From Anaerolinea thermolimosa (GTDB taxonomy: Bacteria; Chloroflexota; Anaerolineae; Anaerolineales; Anaerolineaceae): DNA of 51,614 nucleotides. The stretch lies in assembly GCF_001050195.2 (NCBI RefSeq), contig NZ_DF967968.1, positions 1 to 51,614 on the forward strand. Direction: 5' to 3'. Each line of letters opens with the position of its first letter. Position 1 is the first letter of the stretch. The position numbers and the translations under genes are program-made. Below are positions 21,686-30,123 of this stretch, one piece after another. The notes under the pieces were generated by a model. That model had not been told where the DNA came from. It did not search any database and saw only the letters and a list, made by a program, of their open reading frames with translations.

Positions 21686-22990
21686 TCAGGCTTTTGCCTG
21701 AGAGTACGGCTGAAGCCGCTTCAATTCTGCCGGCTCTACCGTGAGCATCGCCTGACGGGCCTGGTCGCGAATGCGGTTGATGCCTGAGAAGAACTCGCGC
21801 ATCATCACCACCAGCAGGTAGCGCCCGTGCGGGGTGAGGGTGATCGCCTCGGCGGTGTTTTCGGCAAAGGCGCCGCTGGCCTGGAAGAAGGCCATTTCCA
21901 GCGGAAGTGATTGCTCAATACTGCGCCCGAAACGCGCCTTCCAGGCCCGCTTGTCGAGCCGCAGACCGAACAGATCCATCATGAAACGATAACGCATCTG
22001 ATCGATTTTGCTGAAACGGCGCTTCCCGGTGATGGGAGCGTGCCCTGAGGCAACCATCCTTCGATAGGTTTCCAGCGAGAAGGTGTTGACGTAAAGCGCG
22101 CCCTGAAGGAAGCTGAACGAACCCGACCCGATCCCTACATATTCATCGCTTTCTACAATGTATTCATCAATGAGATGGTTGCCCTTCCGCGAAAACGTCC
22201 AGGCGGTGGAAAGGTCGAACTCGCGGGTTAATTCCTCGACGATCAGATGGTACAACTCGGCTTCGCGCCGGTATTCCACCTGACCAACAGTGGCCGCAAG
22301 GGAGCGCTGTACAGAGGGCGAGGTCATTAAGGGGTAAAAGGTGGTCTGGTTGGCGCCAGAGGCGATCACCATGGCAATGTCCCGCCGGATGGCAGCTTCA
22401 TCCTGCCCGGGAAAATTAAAGATCATGTCTACGTTGAGCGAGTCAAAACATCCGGCCACACTGCGCAGGCGGTTTAAAATCGCTTCTCCTGAGCCGAAAC
22501 GCTCGTAACGGTTGATTTTTTTGAGCAGTTCATCGTCGAAGCTCTGCACCCCAACCGAAAGGCGTTGCACCCGTCCGTCGAGCACATCGATCAGACGCTG
22601 GTCAAGGTGATTGGGGTTGGTTTCGCAGGAGACCTCGCGAATGGGGAAGAGCTCACGCGCCAGATCGATGGTCTGGACGAGTTCATCGAGCATCACCGTG
22701 GGGGTGCCCCCGCCGATGTAGAGCGTCTCAAACGAATAACCAGCGCGCGCCACCTGACGCATTTCTTCGCGCAGGCTGACGAAATACGAGCGTGCTGAGG
22801 CTTCATCCAGGAGAAAACGGTTGAAAGAGCAATAGGGGCAAAGGCTCTCGCAGAAAGGGATGTGGGTGTAGAGCATATAGGTTTGTCCCGGCTTGGGGGG
22901 CGGCAAAGATACCCGGCTGGCCGGTTGAATGTTGAGTAATACCTGGGCGGCAATGCGAAAAGAGGTTGAGAATACCCCATCCACAATCAT
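21686..22990 (-). CDS. Radical SAM coproporphyrinogen III oxidase-family protein (HemN/HemW-like)
   Basis: The 434-residue protein has the radical SAM cluster motif C47-x3-C51-x2-C54 in YTHIPFCESLCPYCSF and the SAM-binding GGGTPT (93-98), followed by ETNPNHLD and LSVGVQSFDD typical of the HemN/HemW family. A C-terminal HemN-like domain is recognisable (KIDQMRYRFMMDLFGLRL). The family includes anaerobic coproporphyrinogen oxidases, haem chaperones and haem-degrading methyltransferases; which applies here is open. The ATG has GAGGGGA 7 nt upstream. The gene diverges from the zinc-responsive czrA-zntA operon across 236 bp. Confidence 0.85.
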   Translation of the reverse strand: MIVDGVFSTSFRIAAQVLLNIQPASRVSLPPPKPGQTYMLYTHIPFCESLCPYCSFNRFLLDEASARSYFVSLREEMRQVARAGYSFETLYIGGGTPTVMLDELVQTIDLARELFPIREVSCETNPNHLDQRLIDVLDGRVQRLSVGVQSFDDELLKKINRYERFGSGEAILNRLRSVAGCFDSLNVDMIFNFPGQDEAAIRRDIAMVIASGANQTTFYPLMTSPSVQRSLAATVGQVEYRREAELYHLIVEELTREFDLSTAWTFSRKGNHLIDEYIVESDEYVGIGSGSFSFLQGALYVNTFSLETYRRMVASGHAPITGKRRFSKIDQMRYRFMMDLFGLRLDKRAWKARFGRSIEQSLPLEMAFFQASGAFAENTAEAITLTPHGRYLLVVMMREFFSGINRIRDQARQAMLTVEPAELKRLQPYSQAKA

Positions 22991-23144
22991 AAAAAGAGTC
23001 CCCTCTTTAAGAAACAGACCTTTGAGGCAGGGTGTATTACCCGCCGGGTGCTCACAGAAAACCTTTGCATGAGGTTTTTGTAAGCCATTCCGGGTATTGT
23101 ACTCGAAAATCCTCTTCCGGGTAGAAGCGATCTGACTTTTCCTC

Positions 23145-23173
23145 TTGATCTTCCGGATGGAATGCTGTATACT
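23145..23173 (+). promoter_or_regulatory. Promoter of the zinc-resistance operon
   Basis: TTGATC (23145-23150) and TATACT (23168-23173) are 17 bp apart. The operator-like repeat at 23183-23200 lies just downstream of the expected transcription start. Confidence 0.7.
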
Positions 23174-23182
23174 CCTCCAATG

Positions 23183-23200
23183 TATGAATGTTCGCTCATA
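23183..23200. promoter_or_regulatory. Putative ArsR/CzrA-type operator
   Basis: TATGA-N8-TCATA forms an inverted repeat resembling the ATATGA...TCATAT half-sites of zinc-responsive ArsR/SmtB operators. It starts 10 bp past the -10 box of the operon that encodes the matching regulator, so autoregulation by repression is expected and zinc would release it. Confidence 0.65.
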
Positions 23201-23226
23201 TATTCAGATGTTGCACAAAGGAGCCC

Positions 23227-23571
23227 ATGGAACCAAAGGGAACCACAATCGATGAACAGGCGGTGAACAGGGTGCGGGCCGGGTTGATTGACGCACTCAC
23301 CGCCACCCGCCTGGCAGAAGCTTTCGCCGCCCTCTCAGACCCCACCCGTGTGCTGATCATCTCGGCATTGCTGGAGGGTGAGCTGTGTGTTTTCGACCTG
23401 GCGGCTGTGCTGGGCCTTTCTCAGAGCGCCACCTCGCATCAGTTGCGCATTTTACGGCATCTCAACCTGGTGCGTACCCGCAAAGAGGGGCGCCTGGTGT
23501 ATTACGCCCTGGATGATGAGCATATTCGCGATCTTTTTCAGCGCGGCCTCGAGCACGTGCGCCATCGCTGA
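23227..23571 (+). CDS. czrA: ArsR/SmtB-family zinc-type metal sensor (CzrA-like)
   Basis: The 114-residue winged-helix repressor has the HTH segment VFDLAAVLGLSQSATSHQLR (55-74). The C-terminal helix carries D97-x-H99 and H110-x2-H113, which matches the alpha-5 Zn/Co site of CzrA and SmtB. The alpha-3 position reads ELCVFDL with a single Cys, so a Cd/Pb- or arsenic-type site is unlikely. It would repress its own operon until zinc binds. The ATG at 23227 has AAAGGAG just upstream; the extension to 23188 has no support. The zinc ATPase gene starts 28 nt after its stop. Confidence 0.9.
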   Translation: MEPKGTTIDEQAVNRVRAGLIDALTATRLAEAFAALSDPTRVLIISALLEGELCVFDLAAVLGLSQSATSHQLRILRHLNLVRTRKEGRLVYYALDDEHIRDLFQRGLEHVRHR

Positions 23572-23599
23572 GTATTTCAATGCACAGAGGTAACGGCTC

Positions 23600-25789
23600 A
23601 TGACCATTTCTCATCAAACCTATTCTGTGGAAGGCATGGATTGCGCCGATTGCGCCCGCCATATCGAAGAGGGTGTGTCGCGCCTGCCAGGGGTGACCGG
23701 GGCCAGGGTGCATTTTGCGACCGGCCTGCTTGAAGTGGAAGGTGCCCCTGACGAAAAAGCCCTGCGGGCACGGGTAGAATCCCTCGGTTATCGTTTGAAA
23801 GACCCTGCAAACCCGGCTGAAGAAAAACCGGGGGCTGGTGCAGGGGGTTTTATTCGTTTTCTGCTCGCCGCCAGCGAAACGCGCCTGGCGCTCATCGGCG
23901 GGGCAATCCTCCTCCTTTCCCTCCTGGTAGAACCATTCCGCCTGCCGGCTGTGCTGGGCTCTGCTCTGCAGATCATTGCTCTGGGAGTGGCGGGGTGGCC
24001 GGTGGCGCGGGCGGGGCTGGCCAACCTGTGGATTAATCGGAGCATCAGCATCAACCTTTTGATGACCATTGCCGCACTGGGAGCTGTGGTGATTGGAGAT
24101 ATCGCCGAGGCGGCCACCCTGATCTTTCTGTTCGATCTCGCCGAGGCTCTTGAAGGGTATACCACCGAGCGCGCCCGCCGCACTCTCGGAGAATTGCGCA
24201 GTCTGGCTCCGCACCTTGCCCTGCGTGTGAGTGATGCCGGAGAGGCACTGGTGGCGGTAGAAGATCTGCGCCCCGGTGATCGTATCCTCGTCCGGGCCGG
24301 GGAGCGCATCCCCATCGATGGGGAGGTACTGCGCGGGAACAGTGAGGTTGACCAGTCGCCGATCACCGGTGAGAGCATCCCTGTTGAAAAAGGCCCCGGC
24401 GCAAAGGTGTTCGCCGGTTCGGTGAATGGGCGCGGGGTGCTCGAAGTGAAGGTGACGCATCATGCCGAAGACACCACCCTGGCACGGATTGTGCGGATGG
24501 TCACCGAGGCCCAGAACCGGCGCGCCCCCAGCCAGCGTTTCATCGACCGCTTTGCCACCTGGTATACCCCGGTGGTGGTAGGTGTCGCCGTGCTGGTAGC
24601 GATCATTCCCCCGCTTTTCTTCGGTCAGCCTTTCCTTAATTCCGGTGGAGAGACGGGCTGGCTCTACCGGGCGCTGGCTCTGCTGGTGATCGCCTGTCCG
24701 TGCGCGCTGGTCATCAGTGCCCCGGTGACGATCATCTCTGCCATCACTGCGGCGGCCCGGCAGGGAGTGCTCTTTAAGGGCGGGGTGTACCTTGAGGCCC
24801 TGGCGCAGGTGAAGCAGGTAGCTTTCGATAAGACGGGCACACTCACCCGGGGTTCTCCCTCGCTTACCCGTTATCGCGCCGAAGATTGCGCCAACGGCGG
24901 CTCTTGCGAGCCTTCTCGCCCTTGTGAGGCCTGCGGCGATGTGCTTGCCCTGGCCGCCGCCCTGGAGAAACACAGCACTCACCCCCTCGCGCAGGCTGTG
25001 GTAGGGGCGGCACAGCGGGTGGGCCTCGATACGCGTTACCCCCCGGCCGAAGAATTGACCAGTCTTAACGGGCGGGGGTTGCAGGGGCGGGTGGCCGGTC
25101 AGCTTGCGACCATCGGCAACCATGCGCTTTTTGATGCGTATCATCCCCATTCGGATCGACTCTGCGCCGAGGTGAACCAGGCCGAAGCTCAGGGACAGAC
25201 GGCCATGCTCCTCTGTGATGGCCAGCGGGTGCGGGGGTATCTGGCAGTGGCCGATACCCTTCGTCCGGCCAGTCCGGCTGTGGTGGCCGAACTGAAGCGT
25301 CTCGGGCTGCGGACCACCATGCTCACCGGCGATAACCCGGCAGTGGCACAGGAGGTGGGCGCACAACTGGGCATTTCTGAGGTGCGCGCCGGTTTGCTCC
25401 CCGAAGATAAAGTAGAAGCGGTGCGTCAGCTGGCCGCCACTGACGGCCGCCTGGCGATGGTGGGCGATGGCATCAACGATGCCCCGGCCCTTTCTGCGGC
25501 TGAAGTGGGGGTGGCAGTCGGCGGCGCAGGCAGTGCCGCCGCCATGGAGACCGCCGATGTGGTGCTGATGAGCGGTGACCTGAGCCGTCTGCCCTTTGCG
25601 GTGCGGCTGGCGCGCCGCACCCTGGGACTGATCCGGCAAAATGTGGCCGTGAGCCTGGGGATCAAACTGCTTTTCATCCTCCTGGCGCTCAACGGTTGGG
25701 CCACGCTATGGATGGCTGTTGCCGCCGATATGGGCGTTTCTTTGCTGGTGACGTTGAACGGTATGCGCCCGTTACGCATGAAAGCCTGA
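23600..25789 (+). CDS. zntA: Heavy-metal P1B-type ATPase, zinc/cadmium exporter type (ZntA/CadA-like)
   Basis: The 729-residue membrane pump has an N-terminal metal-binding domain GMDCADC (Cys15, Cys18), actuator TGES (256-259), the transmembrane CPC (366-368), phosphorylation motif DKTGTLT (Asp410), HP (461-462) and GDGIND (622-627). Lys689 and Asp710 in the last membrane helices match residues of Zn/Cd/Pb pumps, as opposed to Cu pumps. An extra Cys cluster (Cys430, 436, 442, 445) follows the phosphorylation site. It would expel zinc or cadmium from the cytoplasm. It is cotranscribed with the CzrA-like sensor. The stop codon lies 18 bp from the window's symmetry axis. Confidence 0.96.
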   Translation: MTISHQTYSVEGMDCADCARHIEEGVSRLPGVTGARVHFATGLLEVEGAPDEKALRARVESLGYRLKDPANPAEEKPGAGAGGFIRFLLAASETRLALIGGAILLLSLLVEPFRLPAVLGSALQIIALGVAGWPVARAGLANLWINRSISINLLMTIAALGAVVIGDIAEAATLIFLFDLAEALEGYTTERARRTLGELRSLAPHLALRVSDAGEALVAVEDLRPGDRILVRAGERIPIDGEVLRGNSEVDQSPITGESIPVEKGPGAKVFAGSVNGRGVLEVKVTHHAEDTTLARIVRMVTEAQNRRAPSQRFIDRFATWYTPVVVGVAVLVAIIPPLFFGQPFLNSGGETGWLYRALALLVIACPCALVISAPVTIISAITAAARQGVLFKGGVYLEALAQVKQVAFDKTGTLTRGSPSLTRYRAEDCANGGSCEPSRPCEACGDVLALAAALEKHSTHPLAQAVVGAAQRVGLDTRYPPAEELTSLNGRGLQGRVAGQLATIGNHALFDAYHPHSDRLCAEVNQAEAQGQTAMLLCDGQRVRGYLAVADTLRPASPAVVAELKRLGLRTTMLTGDNPAVAQEVGAQLGISEVRAGLLPEDKVEAVRQLAATDGRLAMVGDGINDAPALSAAEVGVAVGGAGSAAAMETADVVLMSGDLSRLPFAVRLARRTLGLIRQNVAVSLGIKLLFILLALNGWATLWMAVAADMGVSLLVTLNGMRPLRMKA

Positions 25790-25825
25790 GCCACCTGCCG
25801 CAGGCCATGGCCTGCGGCAGGTGGC
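25790..25825. terminator. Hairpin at the symmetry axis, probable zntA terminator and fold-back point
   Basis: The 36 bp between the two zntA stop codons form one perfect palindrome centred on CCATGG (axis 25807/25808). The position just after zntA and the GC-rich stem fit an intrinsic terminator, whose natural downstream T-run would have been lost at the fold-back. Because the whole window is palindromic, the natural extent of the hairpin cannot be measured from this sequence. Confidence 0.6.
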
Positions 25826-28015
25826 TCAGGCTTTCATGCGTAACGGGCGCATACCGTTCAACGTCACCAGCAAAGAAACGCCCATATCGGCGGCAACAGC
25901 CATCCATAGCGTGGCCCAACCGTTGAGCGCCAGGAGGATGAAAAGCAGTTTGATCCCCAGGCTCACGGCCACATTTTGCCGGATCAGTCCCAGGGTGCGG
26001 CGCGCCAGCCGCACCGCAAAGGGCAGACGGCTCAGGTCACCGCTCATCAGCACCACATCGGCGGTCTCCATGGCGGCGGCACTGCCTGCGCCGCCGACTG
26101 CCACCCCCACTTCAGCCGCAGAAAGGGCCGGGGCATCGTTGATGCCATCGCCCACCATCGCCAGGCGGCCGTCAGTGGCGGCCAGCTGACGCACCGCTTC
26201 TACTTTATCTTCGGGGAGCAAACCGGCGCGCACCTCAGAAATGCCCAGTTGTGCGCCCACCTCCTGTGCCACTGCCGGGTTATCGCCGGTGAGCATGGTG
26301 GTCCGCAGCCCGAGACGCTTCAGTTCGGCCACCACAGCCGGACTGGCCGGACGAAGGGTATCGGCCACTGCCAGATACCCCCGCACCCGCTGGCCATCAC
26401 AGAGGAGCATGGCCGTCTGTCCCTGAGCTTCGGCCTGGTTCACCTCGGCGCAGAGTCGATCCGAATGGGGATGATACGCATCAAAAAGCGCATGGTTGCC
26501 GATGGTCGCAAGCTGACCGGCCACCCGCCCCTGCAACCCCCGCCCGTTAAGACTGGTCAATTCTTCGGCCGGGGGGTAACGCGTATCGAGGCCCACCCGC
26601 TGTGCCGCCCCTACCACAGCCTGCGCGAGGGGGTGAGTGCTGTGTTTCTCCAGGGCGGCGGCCAGGGCAAGCACATCGCCGCAGGCCTCACAAGGGCGAG
26701 AAGGCTCGCAAGAGCCGCCGTTGGCGCAATCTTCGGCGCGATAACGGGTAAGCGAGGGAGAACCCCGGGTGAGTGTGCCCGTCTTATCGAAAGCTACCTG
26801 CTTCACCTGCGCCAGGGCCTCAAGGTACACCCCGCCCTTAAAGAGCACTCCCTGCCGGGCCGCCGCAGTGATGGCAGAGATGATCGTCACCGGGGCACTG
26901 ATGACCAGCGCGCACGGACAGGCGATCACCAGCAGAGCCAGCGCCCGGTAGAGCCAGCCCGTCTCTCCACCGGAATTAAGGAAAGGCTGACCGAAGAAAA
27001 GCGGGGGAATGATCGCTACCAGCACGGCGACACCTACCACCACCGGGGTATACCAGGTGGCAAAGCGGTCGATGAAACGCTGGCTGGGGGCGCGCCGGTT
27101 CTGGGCCTCGGTGACCATCCGCACAATCCGTGCCAGGGTGGTGTCTTCGGCATGATGCGTCACCTTCACTTCGAGCACCCCGCGCCCATTCACCGAACCG
27201 GCGAACACCTTTGCGCCGGGGCCTTTTTCAACAGGGATGCTCTCACCGGTGATCGGCGACTGGTCAACCTCACTGTTCCCGCGCAGTACCTCCCCATCGA
27301 TGGGGATGCGCTCCCCGGCCCGGACGAGGATACGATCACCGGGGCGCAGATCTTCTACCGCCACCAGTGCCTCTCCGGCATCACTCACACGCAGGGCAAG
27401 GTGCGGAGCCAGACTGCGCAATTCTCCGAGAGTGCGGCGGGCGCGCTCGGTGGTATACCCTTCAAGAGCCTCGGCGAGATCGAACAGAAAGATCAGGGTG
27501 GCCGCCTCGGCGATATCTCCAATCACCACAGCTCCCAGTGCGGCAATGGTCATCAAAAGGTTGATGCTGATGCTCCGATTAATCCACAGGTTGGCCAGCC
27601 CCGCCCGCGCCACCGGCCACCCCGCCACTCCCAGAGCAATGATCTGCAGAGCAGAGCCCAGCACAGCCGGCAGGCGGAATGGTTCTACCAGGAGGGAAAG
27701 GAGGAGGATTGCCCCGCCGATGAGCGCCAGGCGCGTTTCGCTGGCGGCGAGCAGAAAACGAATAAAACCCCCTGCACCAGCCCCCGGTTTTTCTTCAGCC
27801 GGGTTTGCAGGGTCTTTCAAACGATAACCGAGGGATTCTACCCGTGCCCGCAGGGCTTTTTCGTCAGGGGCACCTTCCACTTCAAGCAGGCCGGTCGCAA
27901 AATGCACCCTGGCCCCGGTCACCCCTGGCAGGCGCGACACACCCTCTTCGATATGGCGGGCGCAATCGGCGCAATCCATGCCTTCCACAGAATAGGTTTG
28001 ATGAGAAATGGTCAT
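25826..28015 (-). CDS. zntA: Zinc/cadmium P1B-type ATPase, mirror copy
   Basis: Identical inverted copy of the 729-residue pump at 23600-25789, with the GMDCADC, CPC and DKTGTLT motifs intact. The two copies face each other tail to tail across the axis. See the left-arm entry for motif positions. Confidence 0.9.
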   Translation of the reverse strand: MTISHQTYSVEGMDCADCARHIEEGVSRLPGVTGARVHFATGLLEVEGAPDEKALRARVESLGYRLKDPANPAEEKPGAGAGGFIRFLLAASETRLALIGGAILLLSLLVEPFRLPAVLGSALQIIALGVAGWPVARAGLANLWINRSISINLLMTIAALGAVVIGDIAEAATLIFLFDLAEALEGYTTERARRTLGELRSLAPHLALRVSDAGEALVAVEDLRPGDRILVRAGERIPIDGEVLRGNSEVDQSPITGESIPVEKGPGAKVFAGSVNGRGVLEVKVTHHAEDTTLARIVRMVTEAQNRRAPSQRFIDRFATWYTPVVVGVAVLVAIIPPLFFGQPFLNSGGETGWLYRALALLVIACPCALVISAPVTIISAITAAARQGVLFKGGVYLEALAQVKQVAFDKTGTLTRGSPSLTRYRAEDCANGGSCEPSRPCEACGDVLALAAALEKHSTHPLAQAVVGAAQRVGLDTRYPPAEELTSLNGRGLQGRVAGQLATIGNHALFDAYHPHSDRLCAEVNQAEAQGQTAMLLCDGQRVRGYLAVADTLRPASPAVVAELKRLGLRTTMLTGDNPAVAQEVGAQLGISEVRAGLLPEDKVEAVRQLAATDGRLAMVGDGINDAPALSAAEVGVAVGGAGSAAAMETADVVLMSGDLSRLPFAVRLARRTLGLIRQNVAVSLGIKLLFILLALNGWATLWMAVAADMGVSLLVTLNGMRPLRMKA

Positions 28016-28043
28016 GAGCCGTTACCTCTGTGCATTGAAATAC

Positions 28044-28388
28044 TCAGCGATGGCGCACGTGCTCGAGGCCGCGCTGAAAAAGATCGCGAATATGCTCATC
28101 ATCCAGGGCGTAATACACCAGGCGCCCCTCTTTGCGGGTACGCACCAGGTTGAGATGCCGTAAAATGCGCAACTGATGCGAGGTGGCGCTCTGAGAAAGG
28201 CCCAGCACAGCCGCCAGGTCGAAAACACACAGCTCACCCTCCAGCAATGCCGAGATGATCAGCACACGGGTGGGGTCTGAGAGGGCGGCGAAAGCTTCTG
28301 CCAGGCGGGTGGCGGTGAGTGCGTCAATCAACCCGGCCCGCACCCTGTTCACCGCCTGTTCATCGATTGTGGTTCCCTTTGGTTCCAT
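28044..28388 (-). CDS. czrA: CzrA-like zinc sensor, mirror copy
   Basis: Identical copy of the 114-residue ArsR-family repressor at 23227-23571, with the same D97/H99/H110/H113 zinc site and start choice; it precedes the mirrored zinc pump by 28 nt. Confidence 0.85.
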   Translation of the reverse strand: MEPKGTTIDEQAVNRVRAGLIDALTATRLAEAFAALSDPTRVLIISALLEGELCVFDLAAVLGLSQSATSHQLRILRHLNLVRTRKEGRLVYYALDDEHIRDLFQRGLEHVRHR

Positions 28389-28414
28389 GGGCTCCTTTGT
28401 GCAACATCTGAATA

Positions 28415-28432
28415 TATGAGCGAACATTCATA
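28415..28432. promoter_or_regulatory. ArsR/CzrA-type operator, mirror copy
   Basis: TATGA-N8-TCATA inverted repeat, mirror of 23183-23200. Confidence 0.6.
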
Positions 28433-28441
28433 CATTGGAGG

Positions 28442-28470
28442 AGTATACAGCATTCCATCCGGAAGATCAA
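28442..28470 (-). promoter_or_regulatory. Zinc operon promoter, mirror copy
   Basis: TTGATC-17-TATACT on the minus strand, mirror of 23145-23173. Confidence 0.65.
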
Positions 28471-28624
28471 GAGGAAAAGTCAGATCGCTTCTACCCGGAA
28501 GAGGATTTTCGAGTACAATACCCGGAATGGCTTACAAAAACCTCATGCAAAGGTTTTCTGTGAGCACCCGGCGGGTAATACACCCTGCCTCAAAGGTCTG
28601 TTTCTTAAAGAGGGGACTCTTTTT

Positions 28625-29929
28625 ATGATTGTGGATGGGGTATTCTCAACCTCTTTTCGCATTGCCGCCCAGGTATTACTCAACATTCAACCGGCCAGCC
28701 GGGTATCTTTGCCGCCCCCCAAGCCGGGACAAACCTATATGCTCTACACCCACATCCCTTTCTGCGAGAGCCTTTGCCCCTATTGCTCTTTCAACCGTTT
28801 TCTCCTGGATGAAGCCTCAGCACGCTCGTATTTCGTCAGCCTGCGCGAAGAAATGCGTCAGGTGGCGCGCGCTGGTTATTCGTTTGAGACGCTCTACATC
28901 GGCGGGGGCACCCCCACGGTGATGCTCGATGAACTCGTCCAGACCATCGATCTGGCGCGTGAGCTCTTCCCCATTCGCGAGGTCTCCTGCGAAACCAACC
29001 CCAATCACCTTGACCAGCGTCTGATCGATGTGCTCGACGGACGGGTGCAACGCCTTTCGGTTGGGGTGCAGAGCTTCGACGATGAACTGCTCAAAAAAAT
29101 CAACCGTTACGAGCGTTTCGGCTCAGGAGAAGCGATTTTAAACCGCCTGCGCAGTGTGGCCGGATGTTTTGACTCGCTCAACGTAGACATGATCTTTAAT
29201 TTTCCCGGGCAGGATGAAGCTGCCATCCGGCGGGACATTGCCATGGTGATCGCCTCTGGCGCCAACCAGACCACCTTTTACCCCTTAATGACCTCGCCCT
29301 CTGTACAGCGCTCCCTTGCGGCCACTGTTGGTCAGGTGGAATACCGGCGCGAAGCCGAGTTGTACCATCTGATCGTCGAGGAATTAACCCGCGAGTTCGA
29401 CCTTTCCACCGCCTGGACGTTTTCGCGGAAGGGCAACCATCTCATTGATGAATACATTGTAGAAAGCGATGAATATGTAGGGATCGGGTCGGGTTCGTTC
29501 AGCTTCCTTCAGGGCGCGCTTTACGTCAACACCTTCTCGCTGGAAACCTATCGAAGGATGGTTGCCTCAGGGCACGCTCCCATCACCGGGAAGCGCCGTT
29601 TCAGCAAAATCGATCAGATGCGTTATCGTTTCATGATGGATCTGTTCGGTCTGCGGCTCGACAAGCGGGCCTGGAAGGCGCGTTTCGGGCGCAGTATTGA
29701 GCAATCACTTCCGCTGGAAATGGCCTTCTTCCAGGCCAGCGGCGCCTTTGCCGAAAACACCGCCGAGGCGATCACCCTCACCCCGCACGGGCGCTACCTG
29801 CTGGTGGTGATGATGCGCGAGTTCTTCTCAGGCATCAACCGCATTCGCGACCAGGCCCGTCAGGCGATGCTCACGGTAGAGCCGGCAGAATTGAAGCGGC
29901 TTCAGCCGTACTCTCAGGCAAAAGCCTGA
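28625..29929 (+). CDS. Radical SAM HemN/HemW-like protein, mirror copy
   Basis: Identical copy of the 434-residue coproporphyrinogen oxidase-family protein at 21686-22990, including the C-x3-C-x2-C cluster motif and the GAGGGGA ribosome-binding site. Confidence 0.82.
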   Translation: MIVDGVFSTSFRIAAQVLLNIQPASRVSLPPPKPGQTYMLYTHIPFCESLCPYCSFNRFLLDEASARSYFVSLREEMRQVARAGYSFETLYIGGGTPTVMLDELVQTIDLARELFPIREVSCETNPNHLDQRLIDVLDGRVQRLSVGVQSFDDELLKKINRYERFGSGEAILNRLRSVAGCFDSLNVDMIFNFPGQDEAAIRRDIAMVIASGANQTTFYPLMTSPSVQRSLAATVGQVEYRREAELYHLIVEELTREFDLSTAWTFSRKGNHLIDEYIVESDEYVGIGSGSFSFLQGALYVNTFSLETYRRMVASGHAPITGKRRFSKIDQMRYRFMMDLFGLRLDKRAWKARFGRSIEQSLPLEMAFFQASGAFAENTAEAITLTPHGRYLLVVMMREFFSGINRIRDQARQAMLTVEPAELKRLQPYSQAKA

Positions 29930-30057
29930 AAGACGCCCCGTGGGAATCCATGCACCTCCATCAACCCACGCGTCTGAATCTCCCTGAAAATAGCCCGCCA
30001 GAATTATCCTGTGAGGAGAAAAAACTCCCCGTGAACGATATCGGGCAATAACCGGGG

Positions 30058-30086
30058 TTGCCAATCCGGTTAATCGCATTTATAAT
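30058..30086 (+). promoter_or_regulatory. S1-protein promoter, mirror copy
   Basis: TTGCCA-17-TATAAT, mirror of 21529-21557; read directly on this strand at 30058-30063 and 30081-30086. Confidence 0.72.
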
Positions 30087-30123
30087 GGTTGTTAATCTTA
30101 AACCTCCGGAGTTCAGAAGTCGT

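Noticed and set aside
23462-25639. Open frame of 725 codons antisense to the zinc ATPase (and its mirror at 25976-28153)
   Set aside because: Its His/Gln/Gly/Arg-rich composition is that of a complementary-strand shadow of a GC-rich gene; the real gene on the other strand has every P-type ATPase motif.
25790-25825. Hairpin telomere (protelomerase site) of a linear replicon
   Set aside because: Housekeeping genes point to a chromosome, no telomere resolvase gene is present, and the hairpin sits where a terminator is expected. It cannot be excluded, but nothing supports it beyond the symmetry.
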